Of a stretch of 64,000 nucleotides of DNA, positions 35,303 through 43,431 are shown one piece after another (the first letter of the stretch is position 1; the number at the start of each line of letters is the position of its first letter). The notes beneath the pieces are model-generated. The model was not told the DNA's origin. It saw only the letters and a program-made list of their open reading frames with translations, and made no database searches. Position numbers and translations under genes: made by a program. Source of the DNA: CAYNRA01 sp046293395 (GTDB lineage: Bacteria > Bacteroidota > Bacteroidia > Cytophagales > Spirosomataceae); the NCBI GenBank assembly GCA_046293395.1, contig JBKBOU010000001.1:620001-684000 (forward strand), in the 5' to 3' direction.

Positions 35303-36370
35303 ATGAATACCGTCACACCAACAATCCAAATTACACGCGCTACGAACAGCAGAATCGCGGAATTTGACCCCAACAACATTGTTTTTGGCTCTTTATTTAC
35401 TGATCACATGCTCGTGGCAGATTGCATTGATGGCGTTTGGCAAACTCCTCAAATTCTACCGTACGGGGACATCAATTACAACCCTGCGTTGGCAACATTG
35501 CATTATGGTCAATCGATTTTTGAGGGCATGAAAGCATTTAAAAATGAATCGGGTGAAGTTTTGATGTTTCGACCATTGGAAAACTTCAAACGTTTCAATA
35601 TTTCAGCTGAACGGATGTGCATGGCACAAGTTCCGGAAGAAATTTTTATTGGTGGTTTGGAAGAGTTGCTTCGAATAGACGCAGCATGGGTTCCTAAAGG
35701 AGAAGATAACTCACTGTATTTAAGACCTTTTCTTTTTGCAACTGATGTATATTTAGGCGTAAGACCATCTCTAAATTATCGTTTCATGGTCATCATGAGC
35801 CCTGCTGGTAAATACTACTCAAATCCACCTAAAGTAAAAATTGAGCGTGAATATATTCGGGCAGCAGAGGGCGGTGTAGGATATGCAAAATGTGCTGGGA
35901 ACTACGCAGCATCTTTATATCCGGCAAAATTAGCACAAGAGCAAGGCTATACACAGCTATTATGGACAGACGCGGCTACACATACCTTCTTTGAAGAATC
36001 AGGCACAATGAACGTGATGTTTGTCAAAGAAGGAAAAATCATAACACCTTCTACTAGCCAAACAATATTAAAAGGCATTACACGTGACACACTTATCCAA
36101 TTGGCAAAATCTATTGGATACGAAGTCGAAGAGAGAAAAGTCCCTGTGCAGGAGATATTGGACGGGATTACAGCTGGTACAGTAACAGAAGCGTTTGGCG
36201 TAGGTACAGCCGTTGTGGTTTCACCTTTTGCAGCTATTGGAGACAATGGTAAAGACTACGTTTTACCCGAAATTAACGAAGAATCGGTTTCAACAAAATT
36301 AAAAAATGCGTTGAATGCTATTCGTACGGGGAAAGTAGAAGATACGTTTGGCTGGGTTTGGAAGGTATAA
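35303..36370 (+). CDS. ilvE: Branched-chain amino acid aminotransferase
   Basis: A fold-type IV PLP aminotransferase that interconverts leucine, isoleucine and valine with their keto acids. The 355-residue protein shows LHYGQSIFEGMKAFK near residue 70, SLYLRPFLFATD, the PLP-lysine region GGVGYAKCAGNYAASL, and the C-terminal TEAFGVGTAVVVSPF. The length fits the longer class of IlvE. It is monocistronic, ending in a strong terminator shared with the convergent small gene. Confidence 0.94.
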   Translation: MNTVTPTIQITRATNSRIAEFDPNNIVFGSLFTDHMLVADCIDGVWQTPQILPYGDINYNPALATLHYGQSIFEGMKAFKNESGEVLMFRPLENFKRFNISAERMCMAQVPEEIFIGGLEELLRIDAAWVPKGEDNSLYLRPFLFATDVYLGVRPSLNYRFMVIMSPAGKYYSNPPKVKIEREYIRAAEGGVGYAKCAGNYAASLYPAKLAQEQGYTQLLWTDAATHTFFEESGTMNVMFVKEGKIITPSTSQTILKGITRDTLIQLAKSIGYEVEERKVPVQEILDGITAGTVTEAFGVGTAVVVSPFAAIGDNGKDYVLPEINEESVSTKLKNALNAIRTGKVEDTFGWVWKV

Positions 36371-36387
36371 ATTCACCTTTCTTGCAA

Positions 36388-36419
36388 TAAAAAAAGACCG
36401 CATAAGCGGTCTTTTTTTA
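36388..36419. terminator. Bidirectional terminator between ilvE and the histone-like gene
   Basis: GACCGC (36396-36401), loop ATAA, GCGGTC (36406-36411), flanked by an A-run on the left and T7 on the right. It works for both convergent genes. Confidence 0.88.
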
Positions 36420-36420
36420 T

Positions 36421-36600
36421 TTATGATTCTGCATTTTTCATCTCTTGAACCTCCGCGCGAATCTGTTTGGTCAATGCGTTGATTTCGAGCATTGCCTTTC
36501 TGACCCGTGTTCCAGCAGCTTTATTTCCACTACTGTAAAATTTTTCAGCGTCTTTTTCGGCGGAAAGCACCAAGTTTTTTAGTTCAATTAATTTTTCCAT
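36421..36600 (-). CDS. Small histone H1-like (Hc1) protein
   Basis: A 59-residue protein starting MEKLIELKNLVLSAEKDAEKF. Lys, Ala and Glu dominate, and the segment GNKAAGTRVRKAMLEI matches the small Bacteroidota proteins annotated as histone H1-like or Hc1. It lacks the long lysine/alanine-rich tail of chlamydial Hc1. It may bind nucleic acid or act as a small helical protein; function is not shown. The start was chosen at the second Met, which begins the conserved region and drops ten non-conserved residues. Confidence 0.75.
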   Translation of the reverse strand: MEKLIELKNLVLSAEKDAEKFYSSGNKAAGTRVRKAMLEINALTKQIRAEVQEMKNAES

Positions 36601-36694
36601 AAGTTTAGTTAAGGGTGAAATGAAAAACAAAACTTATAAAAAAACCAGTAATGTGCAATAAAAAACTACAAAATTTACAAATCATGCCATTTTA

Positions 36695-37951
36695 TTAGGC
36701 GTTTTGCTTTGGAGCATATTCGCCATTTTTCAATTTTGCTTGCACTTTTTCAAAGCAATTCATTGTATATTCAACGTCTTCCAAGGTATGTACAGCTGTT
36801 GGAATAATGCGAAGGAGAATGACCCCTTTTGGAACGACTGGATAAACAACAATTGAACAGAAAACTCCCATATTCTCACGCATGTCCTTGATTAGATTCG
36901 TTGCGGTTGGTAAATCATATTCACCATGCAAGAAAACGGGTGTCACACAAGAAGTTGTTGCACCAATATCAAAACCTCTTTTTCTAAATCCATCTTGAAG
37001 CGCGTTCACGATAACCCAGAGCTTATCTTTCAGCTCAGGATGCTTTTTGATTAACTCCAATCGTTTCAATCCACCAACAACAAAAGGCATTGGTAGTGCT
37101 TTTGCATACGTTTGTGAACGCATATTGTACTTTAAGTACATGATAATCTCTTTTTTAGCTGCGATGAACGCTCCAACCATTGCCATCGACTTCGCAAATG
37201 TTGAAAAATGCAAATCTACACCTTCTTGCACGCCAAAATGCTCAGGAACACCAGAACCCGTCTTACCCATTGTTCCAAATCCGTGTGCGTCATCCACTAA
37301 TAATCTGAACGAATACTTTTCTTTGAGCGCAACAATTTTATCTAAAGAGCCTACAACACCAGACATACCAAAAACGCCTTCCGTTACGACCAAAATACCG
37401 CCTCCTTGCTCATTAGCTAAGTTAGTTGCACGTATTAAGTTTTTCTCCAAACTCTCCATGTCGTTGTGTTTGAACATGTAGGATTTTCCTCCTTTTGCTC
37501 TGTGCAAGCGAACGCCGTCAATCAAACACGCGTGACTTTCAGCGTCATAGACGATTACGTCTTTCATATCTACCATGGCTTCAACGGCAGACATAACACC
37601 TTGGTAGCCATAATTTAGCAGAAAAGCATCTTCTTGTCCTACATATTCTGCTAATTGTCTTTCAAATTCTTCGTGCAGATCACTGTTACCCGTCATCATA
37701 CGCGCACCCATCGGATAAGCAAGACCGTAGTCAGCGGTTGCTTGTGCATCTGCTTCTCTTACTTCTGGGTGGTTGGCTAAGCCAAGGTAATTATTAAGCG
37801 ACCAGTTAAGCATTTTCTGCCCTTTGAAAACCATATTTGGACCTAAATCACCACTTAGTTTAGGAAATGAATAATAGTGATGCGAATAATGTGCGTGCGA
37901 GCCGATTGGCCCCATGTTGTTTACAACTTTTTCGAATATATCCTGTGCCAT
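36695..37951 (-). CDS. Alpha-oxoamine synthase family PLP enzyme (KBL / AONS / SPT-like)
   Basis: A fold-type I PLP enzyme of 418 residues that condenses an amino acid with an acyl-CoA. Family features are NWSLNNYLGLANHPEVR, GARMMTGNSDLHEEFE, the PLP-ring histidine segment YDAESHACLIDG, the PLP Asp in VDDAHGFGTMG and the Schiff-base lysine in TFAKSMA. The active-site FSKS-type loop is replaced by FAKS. The N-terminal GPIGSHAHYSHHYYSFP region is unusual for Kbl or BioF and suggests a dedicated Bacteroidota subgroup. Sphingolipid, ketobutyrate or biotin roles cannot be separated here, since no kbl, bio or lipid partner gene is adjacent. Confidence 0.82.
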   Translation of the reverse strand: MAQDIFEKVVNNMGPIGSHAHYSHHYYSFPKLSGDLGPNMVFKGQKMLNWSLNNYLGLANHPEVREADAQATADYGLAYPMGARMMTGNSDLHEEFERQLAEYVGQEDAFLLNYGYQGVMSAVEAMVDMKDVIVYDAESHACLIDGVRLHRAKGGKSYMFKHNDMESLEKNLIRATNLANEQGGGILVVTEGVFGMSGVVGSLDKIVALKEKYSFRLLVDDAHGFGTMGKTGSGVPEHFGVQEGVDLHFSTFAKSMAMVGAFIAAKKEIIMYLKYNMRSQTYAKALPMPFVVGGLKRLELIKKHPELKDKLWVIVNALQDGFRKRGFDIGATTSCVTPVFLHGEYDLPTATNLIKDMRENMGVFCSIVVYPVVPKGVILLRIIPTAVHTLEDVEYTMNCFEKVQAKLKNGEYAPKQNA

Positions 37952-38184
37952 ACTATCAGTTAATTAAGTGCTTTTTCGTGTTTACTCACCAAAAAGTCGC
38001 TCATAATGAATAAAATAATTAAAATACGTATGAAAAAACTTCGCAATATTAGATAATTATTACACACTTTTCAAGTAATCGGTTCCTTTCCTTTTGAATG
38101 AGGAAAATATTTTATTTCTTATTTGAAAAGTTCTATATATATTGCTTTAAATTTATATTTTTCTTACTAAAGTACAATTAATAG

Positions 38185-39696
38185 ATGACAACTTCCTCAA
38201 CAATTAAAAAGTTATTAATTGCAAATAGAGGTGAAATTGCCGTGCGCATTATTCGCTCTGCCAAAGAAATGGGAATTAAGACAGTGGCTGTTTTTAGTGA
38301 AGCCGACAGATCTTTCCCGCATGTTTTACTAGCTGACGAAGCAGTATGTATTGGCCCTGCTGCCTCCAAAGATTCCTATCTACGTGGTGATAAAATTATA
38401 GAAGTAGCCAAACAACTGCAAGTAGATGCCATCCATCCTGGATACGGATTTTTATCTGAAAACGCTGCGTTTTCACAAGCTGTGACAGATGCGGGTATTC
38501 TATTTGTAGGCCCATCCGCTGAAAGTATTCGTTTAATGGGAGATAAAATTTCAGCTAAACAAACTGTAAAAAAATCAAATGTACCGCTCGTTCCAGGTGT
38601 TGATGAAGCAATCACGGATAAAAAAGCAGCCAAACAAGTAGCCGTGGAGGTCGGTTTTCCTGTACTTGTCAAAGCGAGTGCCGGAGGGGGTGGTAAAGGA
38701 ATGCGTATCGTAGAGGCTGAATCCGAGTTTGATGAGCAATTAGATAGAGCGGTATCTGAAGCGATTCAAGCCTTTGGTGATGGCTCTGTATTCATTGAAA
38801 AGTACATTACCAAGCCAAGACATATTGAGGTTCAAATCATGGCTGATAAGCATGGAAATGTGGTGCATTTATTTGAACGTGAATGTTCCATTCAAAGAAG
38901 ACACCAAAAGTTAGTGGAAGAAGCGCCTTCTGCGGTCTTGACACCAGAACTCCGCGATGCCATGGGTCAGTGTGCAGTAGAAGTAGCCAAAGCGTGTGGA
39001 TATTATGGTGCCGGAACGGTTGAATTTATCCTAGATGACCAACTAAATTTTTATTTCCTAGAGATGAACACTCGTTTGCAGGTGGAGCATCCTGTTACAG
39101 AACTCATTACAGGCATCGATTTGGTTCGTGAAATGATTCGTGTAGCTGAGGGACATCCATTGAGCATCAAACAGGAGGACTTAAAAATTCATGGACACGC
39201 GATTGAGCTTCGAATTTGTGTGGAAGACCCTTACAATAACTTTTTACCAGATATTGGTCGATTAGATACATACGTACGACCGCAAGGAAATGGCGTCCGG
39301 GTAGATGATGGTATTGAACAAGGTATGGATATTCCAATTCATTATGACCCAATGATTGCTAAACTCATCGTTCATGCAGCAACACGCCAAGAAGCCATAC
39401 AGAAAATGGCCCGTGTGATTGATGAATTTAAGATTACGGGGGTAAAAACAACTTTACCTTTCGGAACATTCGTCATGCAAAATGAGGCATTTCAATCAGG
39501 GGACTTTGATACACGCTTCATCGACTTACATTTTAAAGACATCAAGGAACCGTTAGACCAAGGAACTTCGGTTGAAAATCAAATTGCGGCGGTATTGGCT
39601 GTAGAATTATTCAAAAAAAATAAAAAAAGCAAAAAAACACATGTCGCTAGTAGTCAGTTAGTTAGTATGTGGAAAGTAAATAGACTAAATAAATAA
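38185..39696 (+). CDS. accC: Biotin carboxylase subunit (AccC-type)
   Basis: The enzyme carboxylates biotin on a carrier protein using bicarbonate and ATP, for acetyl-CoA or propionyl-CoA carboxylase. The 503-residue protein has KKLLIANRGEIAVRIIRSAK at the N-terminus, the ATP-grasp glycine loop KASAGGGGKGMRIV, the EKYITKPRHIEVQIMADKHG region, the RECSIQRRHQK segment and the catalytic FLEMNTRLQVEHPVTE. There is no C-terminal biotin domain. No carboxyltransferase or accB is adjacent, so its partner complex is undetermined. The C-terminal tail is lysine rich. Confidence 0.93.
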   Translation: MTTSSTIKKLLIANRGEIAVRIIRSAKEMGIKTVAVFSEADRSFPHVLLADEAVCIGPAASKDSYLRGDKIIEVAKQLQVDAIHPGYGFLSENAAFSQAVTDAGILFVGPSAESIRLMGDKISAKQTVKKSNVPLVPGVDEAITDKKAAKQVAVEVGFPVLVKASAGGGGKGMRIVEAESEFDEQLDRAVSEAIQAFGDGSVFIEKYITKPRHIEVQIMADKHGNVVHLFERECSIQRRHQKLVEEAPSAVLTPELRDAMGQCAVEVAKACGYYGAGTVEFILDDQLNFYFLEMNTRLQVEHPVTELITGIDLVREMIRVAEGHPLSIKQEDLKIHGHAIELRICVEDPYNNFLPDIGRLDTYVRPQGNGVRVDDGIEQGMDIPIHYDPMIAKLIVHAATRQEAIQKMARVIDEFKITGVKTTLPFGTFVMQNEAFQSGDFDTRFIDLHFKDIKEPLDQGTSVENQIAAVLAVELFKKNKKSKKTHVASSQLVSMWKVNRLNK

Positions 39697-39718
39697 TTGA
39701 TTTTTTTTCAAAAAGGGC

Positions 39719-39749
39719 TTGACAAATAGAAATAAGCGTACTATATTTG
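39719..39749 (+). promoter_or_regulatory. Promoter of the tRNA cluster
   Basis: TTGACA (39719-39724), 17 bases, then TATATTTG (39742-39749). The downstream box satisfies both the sigma70-like TATAAT pattern and the Bacteroidota TAnnTTTG pattern. The upstream box is the perfect classical -35. The start of tRNA-Ser lies 20 bases further on. Confidence 0.7.
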
Positions 39750-39768
39750 CAAACCTTTTCGGGGAAAC

Positions 39769-39855
39769 GGAGAGATGGGTGAGTGGCTGAAACCAACAGT
39801 TTGCTAAACTGTCGTACTGGAAACGGTACCGCGGGTTCGAATCCCGCTTTCTCCG
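39769..39855 (+). tRNA. tRNA-Ser (anticodon GCT)
   Basis: The acceptor GGAGAGA pairs with TTTCTCC, followed by discriminator G. The anticodon stem ACAGT/ACTGT encloses TTGCTAA. A long variable arm (GTACTGGAAACGGTAC) and the T-loop GTTCGAATC are present. The length of 87 bases without an encoded CCA is typical for class II serine tRNA. Confidence 0.95.
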
Positions 39856-39869
39856 CAGAGTTTTCCACT

Positions 39870-39944
39870 CGGGGTGTAGCGTAGCCCGGTCATCGCGCCT
39901 GCTTTGGGAGCAGGAGGTCGCAAGTTCGAATCTTGCCACCCCGA
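39870..39944 (+). tRNA. tRNA-Pro (anticodon TGG)
   Basis: The acceptor CGGGGTG pairs with CACCCCG, discriminator A. The anticodon stem CCTGC/GCAGG encloses TTTGGGA, and the T-arm GCAAG/CTTGC encloses TTCGAAT. CCA is not encoded. Confidence 0.95.
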
Positions 39945-39951
39945 CTATTAG

Positions 39952-40007
39952 AAAACAGCTTTTAGTTAGATAGCTGAAAAGCTTGTAACTTTTAGCTGTT
40001 TTTTTTT
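39952..40007 (+). terminator. Hairpin with T-run between tRNA-Pro and tRNA-Arg
   Basis: AAAACAGCT (39952-39960) pairs with AGCTGTTTT (39994-40002), with nested AGTTA/TAACT and AGCT/AGCT pairings, followed by T9 (39999-40007). It has the form of a terminator, yet ends only six bases before tRNA-Arg. Confidence 0.6.
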
Positions 40008-40013
40008 GAGAAT

Positions 40014-40087
40014 GGTCCCGTAGCTCAGCTGGATAGAGCAACTGCCTTCTAAGCAGTCGGTCACACGTTCGAATCGTGTCGGGATCA
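40014..40087 (+). tRNA. tRNA-Arg (anticodon TCT)
   Basis: The acceptor GGTCCCG pairs with CGGGATC (one G-T), discriminator A. The D-arm is GCTCAGCTGGATAGAGC. The anticodon stem ACTGC/GCAGT encloses CTTCTAA, and the T-loop is GTTCGAATC. CCA is not encoded. It lies just downstream of the hairpin that follows tRNA-Pro. Confidence 0.95.
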
Positions 40088-40095
40088 CAAAGTTT

Positions 40096-40121
40096 AAGGA
40101 AGCTATTCGCTTCCTTTTTTT
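40096..40121. terminator. Terminator after tRNA-Arg
   Basis: AAGGAAGC (40096-40103), loop TATTC, GCTTCCTT (40109-40116), then T-run to 40121. It ends the tRNA unit and overlaps the 3' end of the convergent cyclotransferase-like gene. Confidence 0.8.
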
Positions 40122-40504
40122 GTATAGTCTCCGGAGAAAATTCGCTTCTCTTCCTCTACTTTCCAATTATAAAGATACACCCAAGCTTTTTCTTCTCTTC
40201 CATCATCTGCCAATCGAACAGATACAACCTGCCGAATATATTCAGAAGTTTTAGGGCTCGCTTCGTCATACCCTTCGTATTCATCTAAAATTTCAAAAAG
40301 TTGTTTGAAATCACCAACTTGATACAACTCTCCACAAACTTTTGTCTCACCCGAAATAACTAGCCCGGGATACCCATCTATTTCATACAATCTCCCATGA
40401 CAAGTAGCCAAACCTATATATTCTGTGTACAAAGAAAGGGGCGCATGGACTTTCCTGTCTCCATACGCCCGCATCAATGTTCCATAAACAAAAAGAAACG
40501 CCAT
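40103..40504 (-). CDS. Gamma-glutamylcyclotransferase-like (AIG2/GGCT fold) protein
   Basis: A 133-residue cytoplasmic protein of the GGCT-like fold, which forms 5-oxoproline from gamma-glutamyl amines. The N-terminal YGTLM substrate-loop motif and the catalytic Glu in LDEYEGYD are both intact. The YLYNWKV strand near the C-terminus fits the fold. The true substrate of bacterial members is rarely known. It lies 4 bp after the TPR protein gene on the same strand, and its 3' end overlaps the terminator hairpin of the tRNA-Arg unit. Confidence 0.85.
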   Translation of the reverse strand: MAFLFVYGTLMRAYGDRKVHAPLSLYTEYIGLATCHGRLYEIDGYPGLVISGETKVCGELYQVGDFKQLFEILDEYEGYDEASPKTSEYIRQVVSVRLADDGREEKAWVYLYNWKVEEEKRIFSGDYTKKGSE

Positions 40505-40508
40505 ATTT

Positions 40509-41093
40509 CTATTTTTTATCTCGAATAGTCTGAATCGTTAAAAGCAAATCGTGCGCACTGGTATCGCCGAGTTTTTGAGCTAATAATAGATTTTTATAGG
40601 CGCTTTCAAAATTTCCTTTCCGCATTTGAAGTTCGCCAATCATTCGTTCTATTGCTGCGTTTTTCTCTAAATACATACGAGAGGCGCGTAAATACATCGT
40701 AAGTGCAGCATCATAACTTTCTATTTTATAATACGTATCAGCCAATAAAACATAGGTTTCCGCGATGGTTGTTTCCAGCCGTAGTGACTTTTCAAGGTCG
40801 GGAATTGCTGCTGCGTAATTTTCAAAGAAAAGATGACACTTTGCACGAAATAAATAGAGATAAGCGCATTTTGGATATTTTTTTTCTTCTTCACAAAAGA
40901 AACGAAAAGCCTCTGCAATTTTCCCTTCCTCGAACAATAAAATTCCCTTGTTGACAGGTTTACGAAGTCGCTCGTCATCCGTTTCGGAAAATGAAAAGTC
41001 TCCCATTAACCAGCCATGCAGGAAAGAGGGAAGCATAAAAAAAAGTAATTCCATTCTACTGTAATTCGTTTGTATTAAATTTATAACAAGCAC
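40509..41093 (-). CDS. Tetratricopeptide repeat protein
   Basis: A 194-residue protein with about three to four TPR units between residues 45 and 185 (for example CHLFFENYAAAIPDLEKSLR and ADTYYKIESYDAALTMYLRA). TPRs mediate protein-protein contacts. A more likely start is the Met at residue 14 (position 41054). A partly hydrophobic segment follows (MELLFFMLPSFLHGWLMG), perhaps a membrane anchor. Its partner and function are unknown. It lies in a leftward cluster between ispG and the cyclotransferase-like gene. Confidence 0.75.
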   Translation of the reverse strand: MLVINLIQTNYSRMELLFFMLPSFLHGWLMGDFSFSETDDERLRKPVNKGILLFEEGKIAEAFRFFCEEEKKYPKCAYLYLFRAKCHLFFENYAAAIPDLEKSLRLETTIAETYVLLADTYYKIESYDAALTMYLRASRMYLEKNAAIERMIGELQMRKGNFESAYKNLLLAQKLGDTSAHDLLLTIQTIRDKK

Positions 41094-41137
41094 AGAATGA
41101 GCAACTTAATTACCCCAAGACAAACGAAATGAATACA

Positions 41138-41332
41138 TTAGTAACGCGTAAAAGCTCTGATAACCAAAACAACAACACAAATTAAGAACATCACAATAGA
41201 TATCTTATTGATTCCGTGCATCATTTTTAGATTAAAACTTGACGGGTATTTGCCTGACTCGTCTTTCCTAAAAACACGTAGGAAGTACGAAAAAACGGGC
41301 GTAATTTGCAGATACTTGATTAACTTATTCAT
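41138..41332 (-). CDS. Small single-helix membrane protein (DUF6728-like)
   Basis: A 64-residue conserved Bacteroidota-type protein. A soluble N-terminal part with FSYFLRVFRKDESGKYPSSF precedes NLKMMHGINKISI and one membrane helix (VMFLICVVVLVIRAF). The pattern of FSYF, the N-L-(R/K)-MMHGIN motif and a single helix recalls DUF6728, as I remember it. No function is known. It begins 9 bp after the end of ispG and is probably cotranscribed with it. Confidence 0.65.
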   Translation of the reverse strand: MNKLIKYLQITPVFSYFLRVFRKDESGKYPSSFNLKMMHGINKISIVMFLICVVVLVIRAFTRY

Positions 41333-41341
41333 GATATATAT

Positions 41342-43303
41342 TTATTTTTCATTTTCTTCCACAACTTCTGGCTCAAACCATCGTCCATCTTCTTGAATCA
41401 GATGAATAAGCTCGTCCACTGCTTTATCTGTATGCACAGAACGTTTAACAACTGTTTGCCCTCTGTAAAGTGCAATTTTATCCTTACCCATTCCGACATA
41501 ACCATAATCCGCATCCGCCATCTCTCCCGGACCATTTACGATGCAACCCATAATACCAATTTTAACTCCTTTCAAATGATCTGTCCGCTTACGAATCATA
41601 GCCGTTGTTTCTTGTAAATCAAAAAGTGTTCTACCACACGAAGGACAAGAAATGTATTCTGTTTTTGACATTCTCGTTCTTGCTGCTTGCAGAATACCAA
41701 ATGAAGTCGAATTGAGCATTTTTAACGAATCTGGGGACGTGCAATCCATGCTTAACACGATGCCATCTCCCAAACCATCTACCAATAAACCACCCGCATC
41801 GGTGGAAGAAAACAACTGTAAATCACTATCAGACAATACATTGTATTTTCTTTTGATAACTACAGGAACTCTACATTCGATTTCCAACAAACGCATAAAA
41901 GCAGCGCGTAAAGCCGGCATCGCATGTGGGTTTGATGACTCCAACCAAACTACAATATTCGTTTTATCCTTTAGTTTTTCAGCCAAATCAACCGTTAGTT
42001 CTTCATCTGTAAGAAGCAAGAAATTAAGTTGAGGATGTAATTTGGGTGCATTAAAAAAGAGGGAACTTGTAAGGAGGGGATAGATGAACTCTTGGGCTTC
42101 TAGTTCGTGCCAAACGGAATAATCAACGATTTCGCGCAAACCATTTGGTAGCATAAATGAAGCAGGACATTGACCCGTATAAATGTAATCACAAGCTAAG
42201 TCATTCGAACGCCATTTATCCAAAAGTGGCATATAAAAATACCCGACTGGCTTGAGAGCATCTACGTCGTTTACAGGAACTTGACTAAAGTCAGCGATAA
42301 CGCGAGGCACTTGGATTCCCCCAAAATTTGCGACTTCATTTGTTGTTCTTCTTTGGTAAGAAAACGGATTAATTAAATTGATTGAGGGCAAATAAATCGG
42401 GTGTTGTTGCTCGGCACGTTGTGTGTATCTGTCGATGAGTGCCCGTGCTACGGGTGCTTCAAATTCTGGGTCTTCGGTTAAACTGACACGAACTGTATCA
42501 CCAAGTCCATCTTCGAGAAGCGTACCTATACCCATAGCGGATTTAATTCTACCATCCTCCCCTTCCCCAGCTTCTGTCACGCCAAGGTGAAGTGGATAAG
42601 CTTTTAATTTTTCTTCCTCAAGTCTTTTCACCAGCAAACGATAGGCTTGAACCATCACTTGAGGGTTCGATGATTTCATGGAAATAACAATATTATCGTA
42701 TTTTTCATCTTCACAAATACGTAAAAATTCAAGGGCAGACTCAACCATACCAACGGGCGTATCGCCATATTTACTCAGAATACGATCTGAAAGTGAGCCG
42801 TGATTTGTTCCGATACGCACGGCAGTACCATATTCTTTGCAAATTTTAACGAGAGGCAAAAACCTATCTCGGATTCGGTCGAGTTCCTCTTGGTAGGCTT
42901 CTTCGGTGTAATCAATGATTTCAAATCGTTTTTTATCGGCGTAATTCCCGGGATTTATCCGGACTTTTTCCACAATTCGTGCGGCAAGTTCAGCGGCATT
43001 TGGGGTGAAGTGAATATCTGCTACTAAAGGAATAGCAAAACCTCTTGTACGCAATTCTTTTCTGATTTGTTCTAAATTTTGTGCTTCTTTCACAGAAGGA
43101 GCTGTAATTCGAATCAGTTCGCAGCCACTTTCAATCATTCGAATACATTGTTCAACAGACCCCAAGGTATCCATGGTATCGACGGTTGTCATGGACTGCA
43201 CACGAATGGGGAAATCAGAACCCATTTTTACATCACCAATCTGAACAGTATGCGTTTTTCGGCGTTGATAGCTCGACAAAGAAGAACAGTACAAAGAATT
43301 CAT
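41342..43303 (-). CDS. ispG: 4-hydroxy-3-methylbut-2-enyl diphosphate synthase, long form
   Basis: IspG reductively converts methylerythritol cyclodiphosphate in the MEP isoprenoid pathway with a 4Fe-4S cluster. The 653-residue protein is the three-domain form found in Bacteroidota, Chlorobi and plants, with a large insert between the TIM barrel and the cluster domain. The N-terminal barrel has VKMGSDFPIRVQSMTTVDTM and VRIGTNHGSLSDR. The C-terminal Fe-S domain shows CPSCGRTLFD and GCIVNGPGEMADADYGYVG. A likely promoter (TAAATTTG, minus strand) lies upstream in a divergent region shared with queE. Confidence 0.95.
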   Translation of the reverse strand: MNSLYCSSLSSYQRRKTHTVQIGDVKMGSDFPIRVQSMTTVDTMDTLGSVEQCIRMIESGCELIRITAPSVKEAQNLEQIRKELRTRGFAIPLVADIHFTPNAAELAARIVEKVRINPGNYADKKRFEIIDYTEEAYQEELDRIRDRFLPLVKICKEYGTAVRIGTNHGSLSDRILSKYGDTPVGMVESALEFLRICEDEKYDNIVISMKSSNPQVMVQAYRLLVKRLEEEKLKAYPLHLGVTEAGEGEDGRIKSAMGIGTLLEDGLGDTVRVSLTEDPEFEAPVARALIDRYTQRAEQQHPIYLPSINLINPFSYQRRTTNEVANFGGIQVPRVIADFSQVPVNDVDALKPVGYFYMPLLDKWRSNDLACDYIYTGQCPASFMLPNGLREIVDYSVWHELEAQEFIYPLLTSSLFFNAPKLHPQLNFLLLTDEELTVDLAEKLKDKTNIVVWLESSNPHAMPALRAAFMRLLEIECRVPVVIKRKYNVLSDSDLQLFSSTDAGGLLVDGLGDGIVLSMDCTSPDSLKMLNSTSFGILQAARTRMSKTEYISCPSCGRTLFDLQETTAMIRKRTDHLKGVKIGIMGCIVNGPGEMADADYGYVGMGKDKIALYRGQTVVKRSVHTDKAVDELIHLIQEDGRWFEPEVVEENEK

Positions 43304-43343
43304 TGATACAATAATTAGTTGGAGAAGGCATATTTGAATAGTA

Positions 43344-43351
43344 CAAATTTA
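43344..43351 (-). promoter_or_regulatory. Possible -7 box of ispG (TAAATTTG)
   Basis: The minus-strand TAAATTTG exactly matches TAnnTTTG and is 41 bases before the ispG start. A TTG about 21 bases upstream is a weak -33 element. Confidence 0.45.
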
Positions 43352-43378
43352 CCCGTTTTTGTAAATCATTAACAATAC

Positions 43379-43412
43379 TTTGAACGAATCTGTTTGCAAA
43401 GTCGTAATTTTG
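43379..43412 (+). promoter_or_regulatory. Bacteroidota-type promoter of queE
   Basis: TTTG (43379-43382) and TAATTTTG (43405-43412) are separated by 22 bases, within the accepted range. The start of queE is 20 bases further on. Confidence 0.5.
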
Positions 43413-43431
43413 TATCAATAATACGTGATAT

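Noticed and set aside
39662..40166. Several minus-strand open frames over the tRNA genes
   Set aside because: These are antisense to tRNA-Ser, tRNA-Pro and tRNA-Arg. They resemble well-known spurious database proteins derived from tRNA genes.
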